DNA from: Pedobacter yonginensis
GTDB lineage: Bacteria; Bacteroidota; Bacteroidia; Sphingobacteriales; Sphingobacteriaceae
DNA length: 64,000 nt
Reading direction: 5' to 3'
NCBI RefSeq assembly: GCF_003173595.1
Contig: NZ_QGNZ01000003.1
Coordinates: 1 to 64,000 of the forward strand
The notes below the pieces were generated by a model, which was not told the DNA's origin, did not search any database, and saw only the letters and a program-made list of their open reading frames with translations. Positions within the stretch are counted from its first letter, which is position 1. The number at the start of each line of letters is the position of its first letter. The position numbers and the translations under genes were made by a program. Below, piece after piece: positions 17,305-25,613 of the stretch.

Positions 17305-17730
17305 TTAACCCAACTTATTTTCCAACTGCTTAAGGGTATATTCCAGGAGTTCAATTTGTTTTTTTTGTACTTCTACAGTATGCCGTAAACGGATGTTTTC
17401 GATTTGAAGTTCTTGCAGGTTCTTTCCGGCTTCTTCTTGTAGCTTTTTGAGTTCGAAACGACGCATAAAACCGCCTTCATTCATAAACCGCTCAACGCCA
17501 GGCTGCTTACCAATCATCGCGGGAAGGGGGTATCCTTTAACTTCACCAATTAAGAAGATGAGATCCAATTGTACGAGTAGGCTTAAATATTCGGATGCAA
17601 GGATGTTGTTACCACGGAAGATTTTGCTTACCAAATCTGTCTTTATGTACTTCTCTGTTCCAAATTCCCTTAGAATGTTGTCTAGAAGCTCGCACTTTGA
17701 AGAAGTAAGTGTTAAAGAGAGTTTGTCCAT
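17305..17730 (-). CDS. hypothetical protein, winged-helix-like with coiled coil
   Basis: A 141-aa protein of unknown function. Residues about 10-85 alternate helices and strands in a way that could be a winged helix (CELLDNILREFG, KTDLVSKIFRG, ASEYLSLLVQLDLIFLIG). Residues about 95-141 form a strong coiled coil (LQELQIENIRLRHTVEVQKK). First gene of a two-gene unit with the membrane protein downstream. A DNA-binding or scaffold role is only a guess from shape. Confidence 0.6.
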   Translation of the reverse strand: MDKLSLTLTSSKCELLDNILREFGTEKYIKTDLVSKIFRGNNILASEYLSLLVQLDLIFLIGEVKGYPLPAMIGKQPGVERFMNEGGFMRRFELKKLQEEAGKNLQELQIENIRLRHTVEVQKKQIELLEYTLKQLENKLG

Positions 17731-18148
17731 GAGCGGTTAAAGGCAAAATTTAATCTGCTAAAATCGATTTTTTATATAACAAAAGTAGTTTTCTGTTCAC
17801 AAAGTTAAAATATTCTTCAAACATCTTTCAATCTATTGGCAAGATATAAAAACTTATAAGCTAAGTAAAAACGATTTCATTATAAAATTTTAAAGGTGCA
17901 TTTCCATTCAGCTTTTTTAATGCTGTTTTAACATCTGTAATTGGTTGTATAGATGGAGATTTGCTCAATCTGCAAAAACCAACACAACGCTTTCTTCCAT
18001 TTCCTAAGCAAAGCGCTCAAGAAAACAAAATTTTGGCAGTATAGCGTACAAATCAGGCAGGATAGTAAAGATATAATAGTTCATTTTTGAGTTACTCCAT
18101 ATTCGAATATGGATCATACCCTAACTAAAATATCAAAATATTTATTGC
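17731..18148. other. intergenic region between divergent genes
   Basis: AT-rich stretch between the leftward hypothetical operon and the rightward Crp-like gene. It must hold both promoters, but no box is clear enough to name, and no repeat or RNA gene is seen. Confidence 0.4.
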
Positions 18149-18781
18149 ATGAGTTTTAAAGAAGAAGATCAACTTGCAATTTCTCTCCTACTGTCTTATC
18201 TAGGGCAGTATAGTACACTCTCCGAGGGCCTTGCAACCGAATACAGAAATCATTGCAGTGTATCTAAAATTAAAAAAAACAAGTTTATACTTTCTCCAAT
18301 GGACAATAATAGATTTTTATACTTTATTGTTAGCGGCACTGCCCGCGGATTTATTAGAGATAGAGGAAAAGACATCACCACTTGGTTTGCCTTTCAAAAT
18401 GAAATTATAGGCACCATTTGCCACCCCGATGGACAAGAAATTTACGAACAGGAATATCTTCATGCGCTTGAAGACTGCCTTCTGGTATGTATACCCCACG
18501 ACTTTATGAATAGAATTTGCGAGGATTACCCTGAAGCAAACATCATTGGCAGAAAGCTGATGGCTATACAATATTTTGAGGCTTCTAAAAGATCGATTCT
18601 GGCTAGAATCACAAAGGCATCAGATCGATACAGGAAACTGACTATGGATAGTGAAAAAATTATTCGGGAAATTCCGTTGCGCTATATCGCCAGCTATTTA
18701 TCCATCCGGGTAGAAACCTTAAGCAGAATTAGAAAAAAAGATTTACATAGCTCATTAAAACTCATTGATAACGTGGCTTAA
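18149..18781 (+). CDS. Crp/Fnr family transcriptional regulator
   Basis: A 210-aa protein with a cyclic-nucleotide-binding-like beta roll (about 20-135; FLYFIVSGTARGFIRDRGKD, then LHALEDCLLVCIPHDF) and a C-terminal helix-turn-helix (IREIPLRYIASYLSIRVETLSRIRKK, about 170-196). No Fnr cysteines are present. The beta roll lacks the residues of a strict cAMP pocket, as in many Bacteroidota homologues, so the ligand is unknown. It stands alone. Confidence 0.85.
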   Translation: MSFKEEDQLAISLLLSYLGQYSTLSEGLATEYRNHCSVSKIKKNKFILSPMDNNRFLYFIVSGTARGFIRDRGKDITTWFAFQNEIIGTICHPDGQEIYEQEYLHALEDCLLVCIPHDFMNRICEDYPEANIIGRKLMAIQYFEASKRSILARITKASDRYRKLTMDSEKIIREIPLRYIASYLSIRVETLSRIRKKDLHSSLKLIDNVA

Positions 18782-18887
18782 GTGCTAATGTAATTAATCT
18801 TGCTTTAATTTTCGCCCCGTGATAGCGCGTGGCATTTTGGCACCTATTACCTTCTGCACTAAAAATACTGCATACTTTCCAAATCGC

Positions 18888-18917
18888 TTTGTAATCGGCT
18901 TGTTGTTCTTATCTTTG
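18888..18917 (+). promoter_or_regulatory. promoter of ettA
   Basis: TTTG (18888-18891), 18 bases, then TATCTTTG (18910-18917) fit the Bacteroidota -33/-7 consensus. The transcript would have an untranslated leader of about 80 bases. Confidence 0.55.
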
Positions 18918-18928
18918 TTAATCAATCA

Positions 18929-18992
18929 CTGGATCTAGTTCGAAATCCAGATTTGTCCATTTTTTAACAATTACCTTTAAAGTACTTTAAAG
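18929..18992 (+). promoter_or_regulatory. structured leader of ettA with an 18-bp palindrome
   Basis: Two inverted repeats lie in the predicted leader: CTGGAT/ATCCAG (18929-18950) and the perfect palindrome CTTTAAAGTACTTTAAAG (18975-18992). The latter ends 11 bases before the start codon. It could be an operator or a leader hairpin; no regulator is identified. Confidence 0.45.
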
Positions 18993-19003
18993 CAACATTT
19001 TCT

Positions 19004-20683
19004 ATGTCAGACGAAAAAATCATTTTTTCAATGGCGGGTGTAAATAAAATTTACCCCCCACAAAAACAGGTTTTAAAAAATATTTACCTTTCTTTCTTTT
19101 ACGGAGCCAAAATTGGTGTTATCGGCTTAAATGGTTCGGGTAAGTCATCATTATTAAAAATTATAGCAGGTTTAGATAAATCATATCAAGGAGAGGTGGT
19201 TTTTTCACCAGGCTTTTCTGTGGGTTATCTTGCTCAAGAACCTATTTTAGATCCAGAAAAAACAGTTCGGGAAGTGGTAGAAGAAGGTGTTACCGAAGTA
19301 ACTGCCATTTTAAAAGAATATGAAGAAGTAAATGAAGCTTTTGGATTAGAAGAAAACTATTCCGATCCGGATGCTATGGATAAATTAATGGCAAGACAAG
19401 GCGAATTGCAAGACAAAATTGATGCTTTAGGTGCTTGGGAAATCGATTCTAAGCTGGAAAGAGCAATGGATGCATTGCGTTGCCCTGATCCGGAAACAAA
19501 AATCGGTGTGCTTTCCGGTGGAGAACGTCGCAGGGTGGCCATGTGCCGCTTACTTTTACAGCATCCTGATGTTTTACTTTTGGATGAGCCAACCAACCAC
19601 TTGGATGCAGAAAGTATCGATTGGTTGGAGCAATTCTTGAAAAATTATGAAGGTACTGTTATTGCCGTTACCCACGATAGATATTTCTTAGATAATGTGG
19701 CTGGATGGATATTAGAGCTTGATCGTGGAGAAGGTATTCCATGGAAAGGTAATTATAGCAGTTGGTTAGATCAGAAAGCAAAACGTTTATCGCAAGAGGA
19801 GAAAACAGAAAGTAAACGCCAGAAAACTTTAGAGCGCGAGCTTGAATGGGTAAGAATGGCTCCAAAGGCTCGTCATGCAAAATCTAAAGCCCGTTTGGCA
19901 AATTATGATAAGCTCGCCTCGGAGGATGGAAAAGAAAGAGAAGATAAATTGGAACTTTTTATCCCAGCTGGCCCTCGTTTGGGTAATGTTGTAATTGAAG
20001 CCACCAACGTAACAAAAGCATACGGCGATAAAGTGCTGTTTGATAACTTAAATTTCTCTTTACCCCCTGCTGGTATTGTTGGTATTATTGGCCCCAATGG
20101 TGCGGGTAAAACCACTTTGTTCAGATTAATTACAGGGCAAGAGGAAGCTGATGCAGGAACTTTCCGAGTGGGTGAAACCGTAGAATTGGGTTATGTAGAT
20201 CAAATGCACAACGATTTAGATTCGGATAAAACGGTGTATGAAAACATTACCGATGGTTTAGACAACATACAATTGGGAACTAAAGCCGTAAATGGCCGTG
20301 CCTATGTTTCTAAATTTAACTTTAACGGTGGAGATCAACAGAAAAAAGTTGGAATTTTATCTGGAGGGGAGCGTAATCGAGTTCATTTGGCCATCACCTT
20401 AAAAAAAGGAGCAAACGTTCTTTTGCTGGATGAGCCTACTAACGATATCGACGTTAACACCTTGAGAGCCTTGGAAGAGGCATTAGAAAACTTTGGTGGT
20501 TGTGCGGTAGTAATTAGTCACGATAGGTGGTTTTTAGATCGAATTTGTACGCATATTTTGGCTTTCGAGGGCAATTCAGAAGTTTATTTCTTTGAGGGAA
20601 ATTATTCTGATTATGAAGAAAATCGCAAAAAACGCTTGGGGGATGTTACACCTAAGAGAATTAGATACAAAAAGCTAAGCTAA
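19004..20683 (+). CDS. ettA: energy-dependent translational throttle protein EttA (ABC-F)
   Basis: A 559-aa ABC-F ATPase that binds the ribosomal E site and gates elongation according to ATP/ADP level. Two ABC domains: Walker A GLNGSGKS (41-48), signature LSGGERRRV (170-178) and DEPTNHLD (194-201); second Walker A GPNGAGKT (363-370), LSGGERNRV (452-460) and DEPTND (476-481). The arm insert (about 95-140) and the linker between domains (about 255-320) have the EttA lengths. The terminal KRIRYKKLS is typical of EttA. The final codons are repeated several times in the DNA downstream (see the array at 20658). Confidence 0.95.
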   Translation: MSDEKIIFSMAGVNKIYPPQKQVLKNIYLSFFYGAKIGVIGLNGSGKSSLLKIIAGLDKSYQGEVVFSPGFSVGYLAQEPILDPEKTVREVVEEGVTEVTAILKEYEEVNEAFGLEENYSDPDAMDKLMARQGELQDKIDALGAWEIDSKLERAMDALRCPDPETKIGVLSGGERRRVAMCRLLLQHPDVLLLDEPTNHLDAESIDWLEQFLKNYEGTVIAVTHDRYFLDNVAGWILELDRGEGIPWKGNYSSWLDQKAKRLSQEEKTESKRQKTLERELEWVRMAPKARHAKSKARLANYDKLASEDGKEREDKLELFIPAGPRLGNVVIEATNVTKAYGDKVLFDNLNFSLPPAGIVGIIGPNGAGKTTLFRLITGQEEADAGTFRVGETVELGYVDQMHNDLDSDKTVYENITDGLDNIQLGTKAVNGRAYVSKFNFNGGDQQKKVGILSGGERNRVHLAITLKKGANVLLLDEPTNDIDVNTLRALEEALENFGGCAVVISHDRWFLDRICTHILAFEGNSEVYFFEGNYSDYEENRKKRLGDVTPKRIRYKKLS

Positions 20684-21738
20684 AATAATAGTTGGTGTCC
20701 AATCAGAAAAATTCAACAGCCTTGAAAATATCTGCTTGGACACCTGTTAAATTTTTATCCAAACAGTGGAAAATTGCAGTTTTTGTTATTGCAAGGCTGA
20801 TAAAGGATTAAAAATCCTTGGCTTTAATTGCTGGTCGAGATTTGTAATCTCGTCCTAGCAATCTGTGGATTTATAATCCACTAAAAACCAGAAATCCCTG
20901 AATTAGATACAAAAAGCTAAGCTAAAATAATAGTTAAAGTTTTATCTAAACAGTAGAAAATTGCAGTTGTTGTTATTGCAAGCCTGATAAAGGATTAAAA
21001 ATCCTTGGCTCACAAGACGGGCTTGCAAACCCCGACTAACAAAAGCTTGATCAAGGATTTTTAATTGCTGGTCGAGATTTGTAATCTCGTCCTATCAATC
21101 TGTGGATTTGTAATCCACTAAAAACCAGAAATCCCTGAATTAGATACGAAAAGCTAAGCTAAAATAATAGTTAAATTTTTATCTAAACAGTAGAAAATTG
21201 CAGTTGTTGTTATTGCAAGCCTGATAAAGGATTAAAAATCCTTGGCTCACAAGACGGAATCCCTGAATTAGATACGAAAAGCTAAGCTAAAATAATAGTT
21301 AAATTTTTATCTAAACAGTCGAAAATTGCAGTTGTTGTTATTGCAAGCCTGATAAAGGATTAAAAATCCTTGGCTCACAAGACGGGGTTGCATACCCCGA
21401 CTAACAAAAGCTTGATAAAGGATTTTTAATTGCTGGTCGAGATTTGTAATCTCGTCCTATCAATCTGTGGATTTGTAATCCACTAAAAACCAGAAATCCC
21501 TGAATTAGATACGAAAAGCTAAGCTAAAATAATAGTTAAATTTTTATCTAAACAGTCGAAAATTGCAGTTGTTGTTATTGCAAGCCTGATAAAGGATTAA
21601 AAATCCTTGGCTCACAAGACGGACTTGCAAACCCCGACTAACAAAAGCTTGATCAAGGATTTTTAATTGCTGGTCGAGATTTGTAATCTCGTCCTATCAA
21701 TCTGTGGATTTGTAATCCACTAAAAACCAGAAATCCCT
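20658..21738. repeat. tandem hairpin array derived from the ettA 3' end
   Basis: Units start with GAATTAGATAC at 20658 (inside ettA), 20900, 21137, 21265 and 21502, giving lengths of 242, 237, 128 (internally deleted), 237 and about 237 bp. Each unit begins with a copy of the last 26 bases of ettA and the following TAATAGTT. Units contain short perfect hairpins: AAGGATT/AATCCTT, CGAGATT/AATCTCG and GTGGATT/AATCCAC; most long units also have a GGGG/CCCC-type stem. Copies far from ettA share ACGAAAAG where ettA and the first copy have ACAAAAAG, so they expanded from one another. No protein is encoded. Confidence 0.9.
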
Positions 21739-21790
21739 AACTTAGAAAACGGGGCAAACCCCGACTAACCAAAAAAACGAGTAATAAATT

Positions 21791-22537
21791 TTAATGTCTG
21801 TTTTTAAGCGCTTTTTTAATTGCTACTTCAGTTACGGTTTCCATCAATTTATATCCTGCCAAGTTTGGATGAACGCCATCGGTAGTAAGTTCTGCACGTT
21901 GTCCGTTGCGGTCATCAACCAAAGGGCTAAAATAATCTACTACCGTGAGGTGTTCTTTTTTAGCATATTCAACAATTGCTTGGTTTAATGCAATAATTTT
22001 TCCAGCTGCATCTGTAATGCCTTTATTCCATGGATATTCGTAAACAGGTAAATACTTACATAAAATCACTTTGATGCGATGTTTTCTGGCCAGCTCTGAC
22101 ATAGATTTTATACAATCTAAAATGCTTTCATTCGTAACATGGCCAGTGTTCCCCGCAATATCATTACTTCCAGCCAAAATAATTACAGCTTTAGGTTTCA
22201 GATTAATAACATCCTGCCTAAATCTGATTAACAATTGTGGAGAAATTTGGCCAGAAATCCCACGATCAATGTAAGGGCGATTTGCAAAGAAACCAGGGTC
22301 TTTTTGTTTCCAAAACTCAATGATGGAACTTCCCAAGAAGACTACTCTTTTTTCACCCTTTTTTGGCTTTCCCAATTCCTCGTTTTCCTTTTTATACTTT
22401 GACAACATTGCCCAATCATCTGCAAAGTTTTCTTTAACTGGCGCATCATATTTTAGCTTTATCGAATCTGCAACGTTTTGTGCAGAAGCGTGTGTGCTTA
22501 CAATAAAAATAAATAGGAGGATGATTTTGTATTTCAT
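21791..22537 (-). CDS. SGNH/GDSL hydrolase, secreted
   Basis: A 248-aa esterase-like protein from the ATG at 22537, which opens a signal peptide (MKYKIILLFIFIVSTHASAQ); an in-frame TTG five codons upstream is less likely. The catalytic Ser is in FLGSSIIEFW (block I), oxyanion residues in DRGISG (block II) and AGSNDI (block III), and Asp/His in TDGVHPN (block V). This set defines the SGNH family. The natural substrate is unknown; related Bacteroidota enzymes act on acylated sugars. It borders the ettA repeat array. Confidence 0.88.
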   Translation of the reverse strand: MKYKIILLFIFIVSTHASAQNVADSIKLKYDAPVKENFADDWAMLSKYKKENEELGKPKKGEKRVVFLGSSIIEFWKQKDPGFFANRPYIDRGISGQISPQLLIRFRQDVINLKPKAVIILAGSNDIAGNTGHVTNESILDCIKSMSELARKHRIKVILCKYLPVYEYPWNKGITDAAGKIIALNQAIVEYAKKEHLTVVDYFSPLVDDRNGQRAELTTDGVHPNLAGYKLMETVTEVAIKKALKNRH

Positions 22538-22612
22538 GGGATGGGCAAACAATTAATAAATTTATTCAGCACCTAATTTAAGCGATTTTATTGTGAGTTG
22601 CCGACTTTTCGA

Positions 22613-25306
22613 TTAGAATGGATCCTGATTGGCCGATGGCCTCAGTCTGTTCGTAACCTTTCCGAATTGGTTGATGTTATAGCTCAAAGTACCCTGCACA
22701 AACCTGCTAATAAATCGAGTTCTATTTTCATTGATGGAGTTATTGATAATTGTTGATCTAAATAATGCCCCATTATTAAATAAATCATTGGCCTGTATTG
22801 CCAAATTTAATTGTTCAGACCTTAGGAAACTGGTGTTTAAACCTAAATTAACCAATAAGGGATTTCCCGAATATATATTATAACCGAGATTTAAGCTTTT
22901 GGAAACTGTTGTGTTCAGTCGTAAACGTCTGATTAAGCTACAGGAAGCACCTCCATTTAACGCCAAAATTTGAATGTTCTTTACGTTTTGATTGGCAACA
23001 GAATAGGTATTAGAACTAAAACTATGAGCTGTGCTCAGGTTGAAGGCATATTTTTTCTCACTTAAACTTACACGAAAAGTATTTGATAGGTTAATTCCAC
23101 TACTCCCATTCAATACGTTATCCGTATAAAAAACATTATGACTATAGGCTACATTTCCCATATAAGATACCGACAATTTATTGGAGAGTAGCTTTTTATC
23201 AATAGAATAATTGGCACCTATATTATAAATTCCATTAACATTTTCGTATGTGGTTTGCTGTTTTAAGGTGTTTAATGTATCTCTTAAAAAAACAGTATTA
23301 CTCACTGCGCTGTTGAAAGAGAAATTTCCACTTAAGCCCAACATGATGCTCAATCCCGATTTTTGTCCGAATTGATTATAGTTTAGATTTGCGGAATGGG
23401 TTGAACTGGCCTTTAAATTTGGATTCCCGATAATGATGTTTTGTACATCGTTACTGTTTCTTACCGGCTGTATTTTATTAAAATCGGGAGAAGTAGTGTA
23501 GCCATTGTAACCAAAATTTAGGGTTTTATTATTTTTAATTTGATAACTGAGATTAGCAGAGGGTGAAAAATTTAGCTGATAATTTCTTAAGCTTTCGCCG
23601 GTGGTTCTATATTCACCAATAATAATACTTGGCGAAAAATTAACACCAAAACTGTAGCTAAGCCTTTTCTTGTCTGCATTAAAGCCCAAACTAATGTTTT
23701 GGTTGATAAAATTCGACACATAGTTTTGACTCAGTGAATCGACAATAAAGCCATTTCCCATTTGATCTTCGACACGGGTGCTTTGCAAGTTCTTGCTTCT
23801 GCTCAATGAAATGCCATAACTCATACTTATAAAACTATAGCCACTACTATCGTTTTGCTTTTTTAAAGAATTGGCGAATTGAATATTACCACCTACATTT
23901 AAATTTGAGGTGTTATTTGATACGAGTCTATTCAGTAAAGAATCTTTTACCAAAATATTGGTGGTTGCATTATAGTACTTTATAATATCATTGATACTAC
24001 TGTTCGTTTGCCCACCATTAGCACCGAAGTTGAAGCTGACCGACAATGATTTACGGTTGTTATCCATTTTTCGGGCCCAATTGATGTTTCCATTTACATT
24101 AGGGTTGTTATTTTTAACTTCCGCATTTGTGAGTAAATCTTGCTTAATGAAGCCAGTTTTATTTGAGCTAGATAATGAATTGTTTCTATTGGCTCCAAAT
24201 GAGCCAGAAATGGATGCGTTTACAAAATTTTTCTTTGTGGCACCATTTAAGCCGAAGTTAATTCTATTGCTAAAAGATTTACTGTCATTTGCATTTTCCC
24301 TTAAGTCAAAGATGGTGCCCTGTGGATTAAAAGTTTCGGTGTAATTGCTGACAATGGATTTATTGGAGTTGTTGGTTAAACTATAGCCACCTGTAATGTT
24401 CAGGTTTTTATTGAGTTTATCTCTTATATTGCCATTCAAGCTCATGTTATCCAATTTGGAGAAAGCATTATTGGTGATCCCATAGTTAGCGCCAAAACCA
24501 ATTTGCTTACTTTTTGCCCAGGTGTTCCCATTTACAGCCAAACTATGTGCATTGCTTGTTGCAGATGTTGCGTCAGCATTACCAAATATTCCACTTCCCA
24601 AGCCTGGTTTGGTTACCAAATTGAGCATTTTCTGTGGTTCACCAGTTTTTATCCCTGTAAAGTTAGCCTCATCACCATAATCATCAATAACTTGCAGTTT
24701 ATCAACAATTTCTGCGGGTAACTGCTTCATGTAATCTTTTAAATCACTGGTAAAAAAATCTTCTCCATTAACCCTAATCTTGGTCATTTTTTTGCCCATT
24801 GCTTTAACCGTACCGTTTTCGTCAACCTCTATGCCTTGTAGTTGTTTTAGCAAATCTTCTACCTTATCATTATGCCTAATGTTATAAGCCTTAGCATTAT
24901 ATTCAACTGTATCTTTTTTGATTTTGATTGGATTTGCCTTTACTTTGATCTCAACATCATCCAAAAAAATACCTTCATTTTTGAGCACAATGGCAGCTAG
25001 GGTAGTTTCTTTCGTTTTCGAATCTACCTCATGCATAGAGTTATATCGCTTATAGCCTAAAGCAAAGGCAACGATGTTAAATTTATTGTCGCTTACGTTT
25101 GGGAAAGAGAAATTCCCACTAAGATCCGTAGTGGATCGAAGTGTGTCCTTTTTGGTAATTAAACGAATACTTGCACCCTCAATCGGATTCTTCAGTGAGT
25201 CGGTTACCATACCAATAACCTTAAACTGAACCTGAGAGAATGAACTAAAGGCGGTAACGGTCAGTACAAAAATTAATAAAATAACACGTTTACTATTTTT
25301 TTTCAT
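22613..25306 (-). CDS. outer membrane beta-barrel protein with CarboxypepD_reg domain
   Basis: About 897 aa from the ATG at 25306, which gives a signal peptide ending FSSFSQ. It then has a carboxypeptidase-regulatory-like domain (about 26-105; VIGMVTDSLKNPIEGASIRL), a plug-like region (about 130-230, with VEDLLKQLQGIEVDENG and KIRVNGEDFF) and a long C-terminal barrel with alternating strands rich in Asn and Ser. This matches the TonB-dependent-receptor-like outer membrane barrel family (OMP_b-brl_3) rather than SusC; no SusD partner is adjacent. The start overlaps the stop of the DUF1456 gene by 14 bases, suggesting translational coupling. Confidence 0.85.
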   Translation of the reverse strand: MKKNSKRVILLIFVLTVTAFSSFSQVQFKVIGMVTDSLKNPIEGASIRLITKKDTLRSTTDLSGNFSFPNVSDNKFNIVAFALGYKRYNSMHEVDSKTKETTLAAIVLKNEGIFLDDVEIKVKANPIKIKKDTVEYNAKAYNIRHNDKVEDLLKQLQGIEVDENGTVKAMGKKMTKIRVNGEDFFTSDLKDYMKQLPAEIVDKLQVIDDYGDEANFTGIKTGEPQKMLNLVTKPGLGSGIFGNADATSATSNAHSLAVNGNTWAKSKQIGFGANYGITNNAFSKLDNMSLNGNIRDKLNKNLNITGGYSLTNNSNKSIVSNYTETFNPQGTIFDLRENANDSKSFSNRINFGLNGATKKNFVNASISGSFGANRNNSLSSSNKTGFIKQDLLTNAEVKNNNPNVNGNINWARKMDNNRKSLSVSFNFGANGGQTNSSINDIIKYYNATTNILVKDSLLNRLVSNNTSNLNVGGNIQFANSLKKQNDSSGYSFISMSYGISLSRSKNLQSTRVEDQMGNGFIVDSLSQNYVSNFINQNISLGFNADKKRLSYSFGVNFSPSIIIGEYRTTGESLRNYQLNFSPSANLSYQIKNNKTLNFGYNGYTTSPDFNKIQPVRNSNDVQNIIIGNPNLKASSTHSANLNYNQFGQKSGLSIMLGLSGNFSFNSAVSNTVFLRDTLNTLKQQTTYENVNGIYNIGANYSIDKKLLSNKLSVSYMGNVAYSHNVFYTDNVLNGSSGINLSNTFRVSLSEKKYAFNLSTAHSFSSNTYSVANQNVKNIQILALNGGASCSLIRRLRLNTTVSKSLNLGYNIYSGNPLLVNLGLNTSFLRSEQLNLAIQANDLFNNGALFRSTIINNSINENRTRFISRFVQGTLSYNINQFGKVTNRLRPSANQDPF

Positions 25307-25523
25307 CCCTCGGACCTCTTTTATAAATGACCAAGCCATTTAAAAAATTACGAAGAATTTGATCTCCGCAGGGTTTAAAATTCTCATGGTCATCGTTTCT
25401 GAAAATATCACCCAATTCTGCCTTTGTTACTTTAAAGCCAACTAAATCACAAATGGTAATAATATCTTCTGTTTTTAAGGATAAGGCTACCCTCAATTTT
25501 TTTAAAATATCGTTATTGCTCAT
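25293..25523 (-). CDS. DUF1456 family protein (single repeat)
   Basis: A 76-aa protein matching one DUF1456 unit: NNDILKKLRVALSLKTEDII, then VTKAELGDIFRNDDHENFKPCGDQILRNFLNGLV. The better-known family members (such as YehS) are about twice as long with two such units, so this is a half-length form. Its last codons overlap the start of the outer-membrane protein gene. The function is unknown. Confidence 0.75.
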   Translation of the reverse strand: MSNNDILKKLRVALSLKTEDIITICDLVGFKVTKAELGDIFRNDDHENFKPCGDQILRNFLNGLVIYKRGPRDEKK

Positions 25524-25613
25524 ATTTAATTATCGTTTAATAAAATTAACGAAAGTCAAAGCTCGAAAGGCCCCGATTGAAGCCTAGCTGGCTCAACAAT
25601 TCTATACGCCAAA

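Noticed and set aside
20658..21738. Periodic repeats considered as a CRISPR array.
   Set aside because: Units of about 240 bp with no short direct repeats and unique spacers, and no cas genes.
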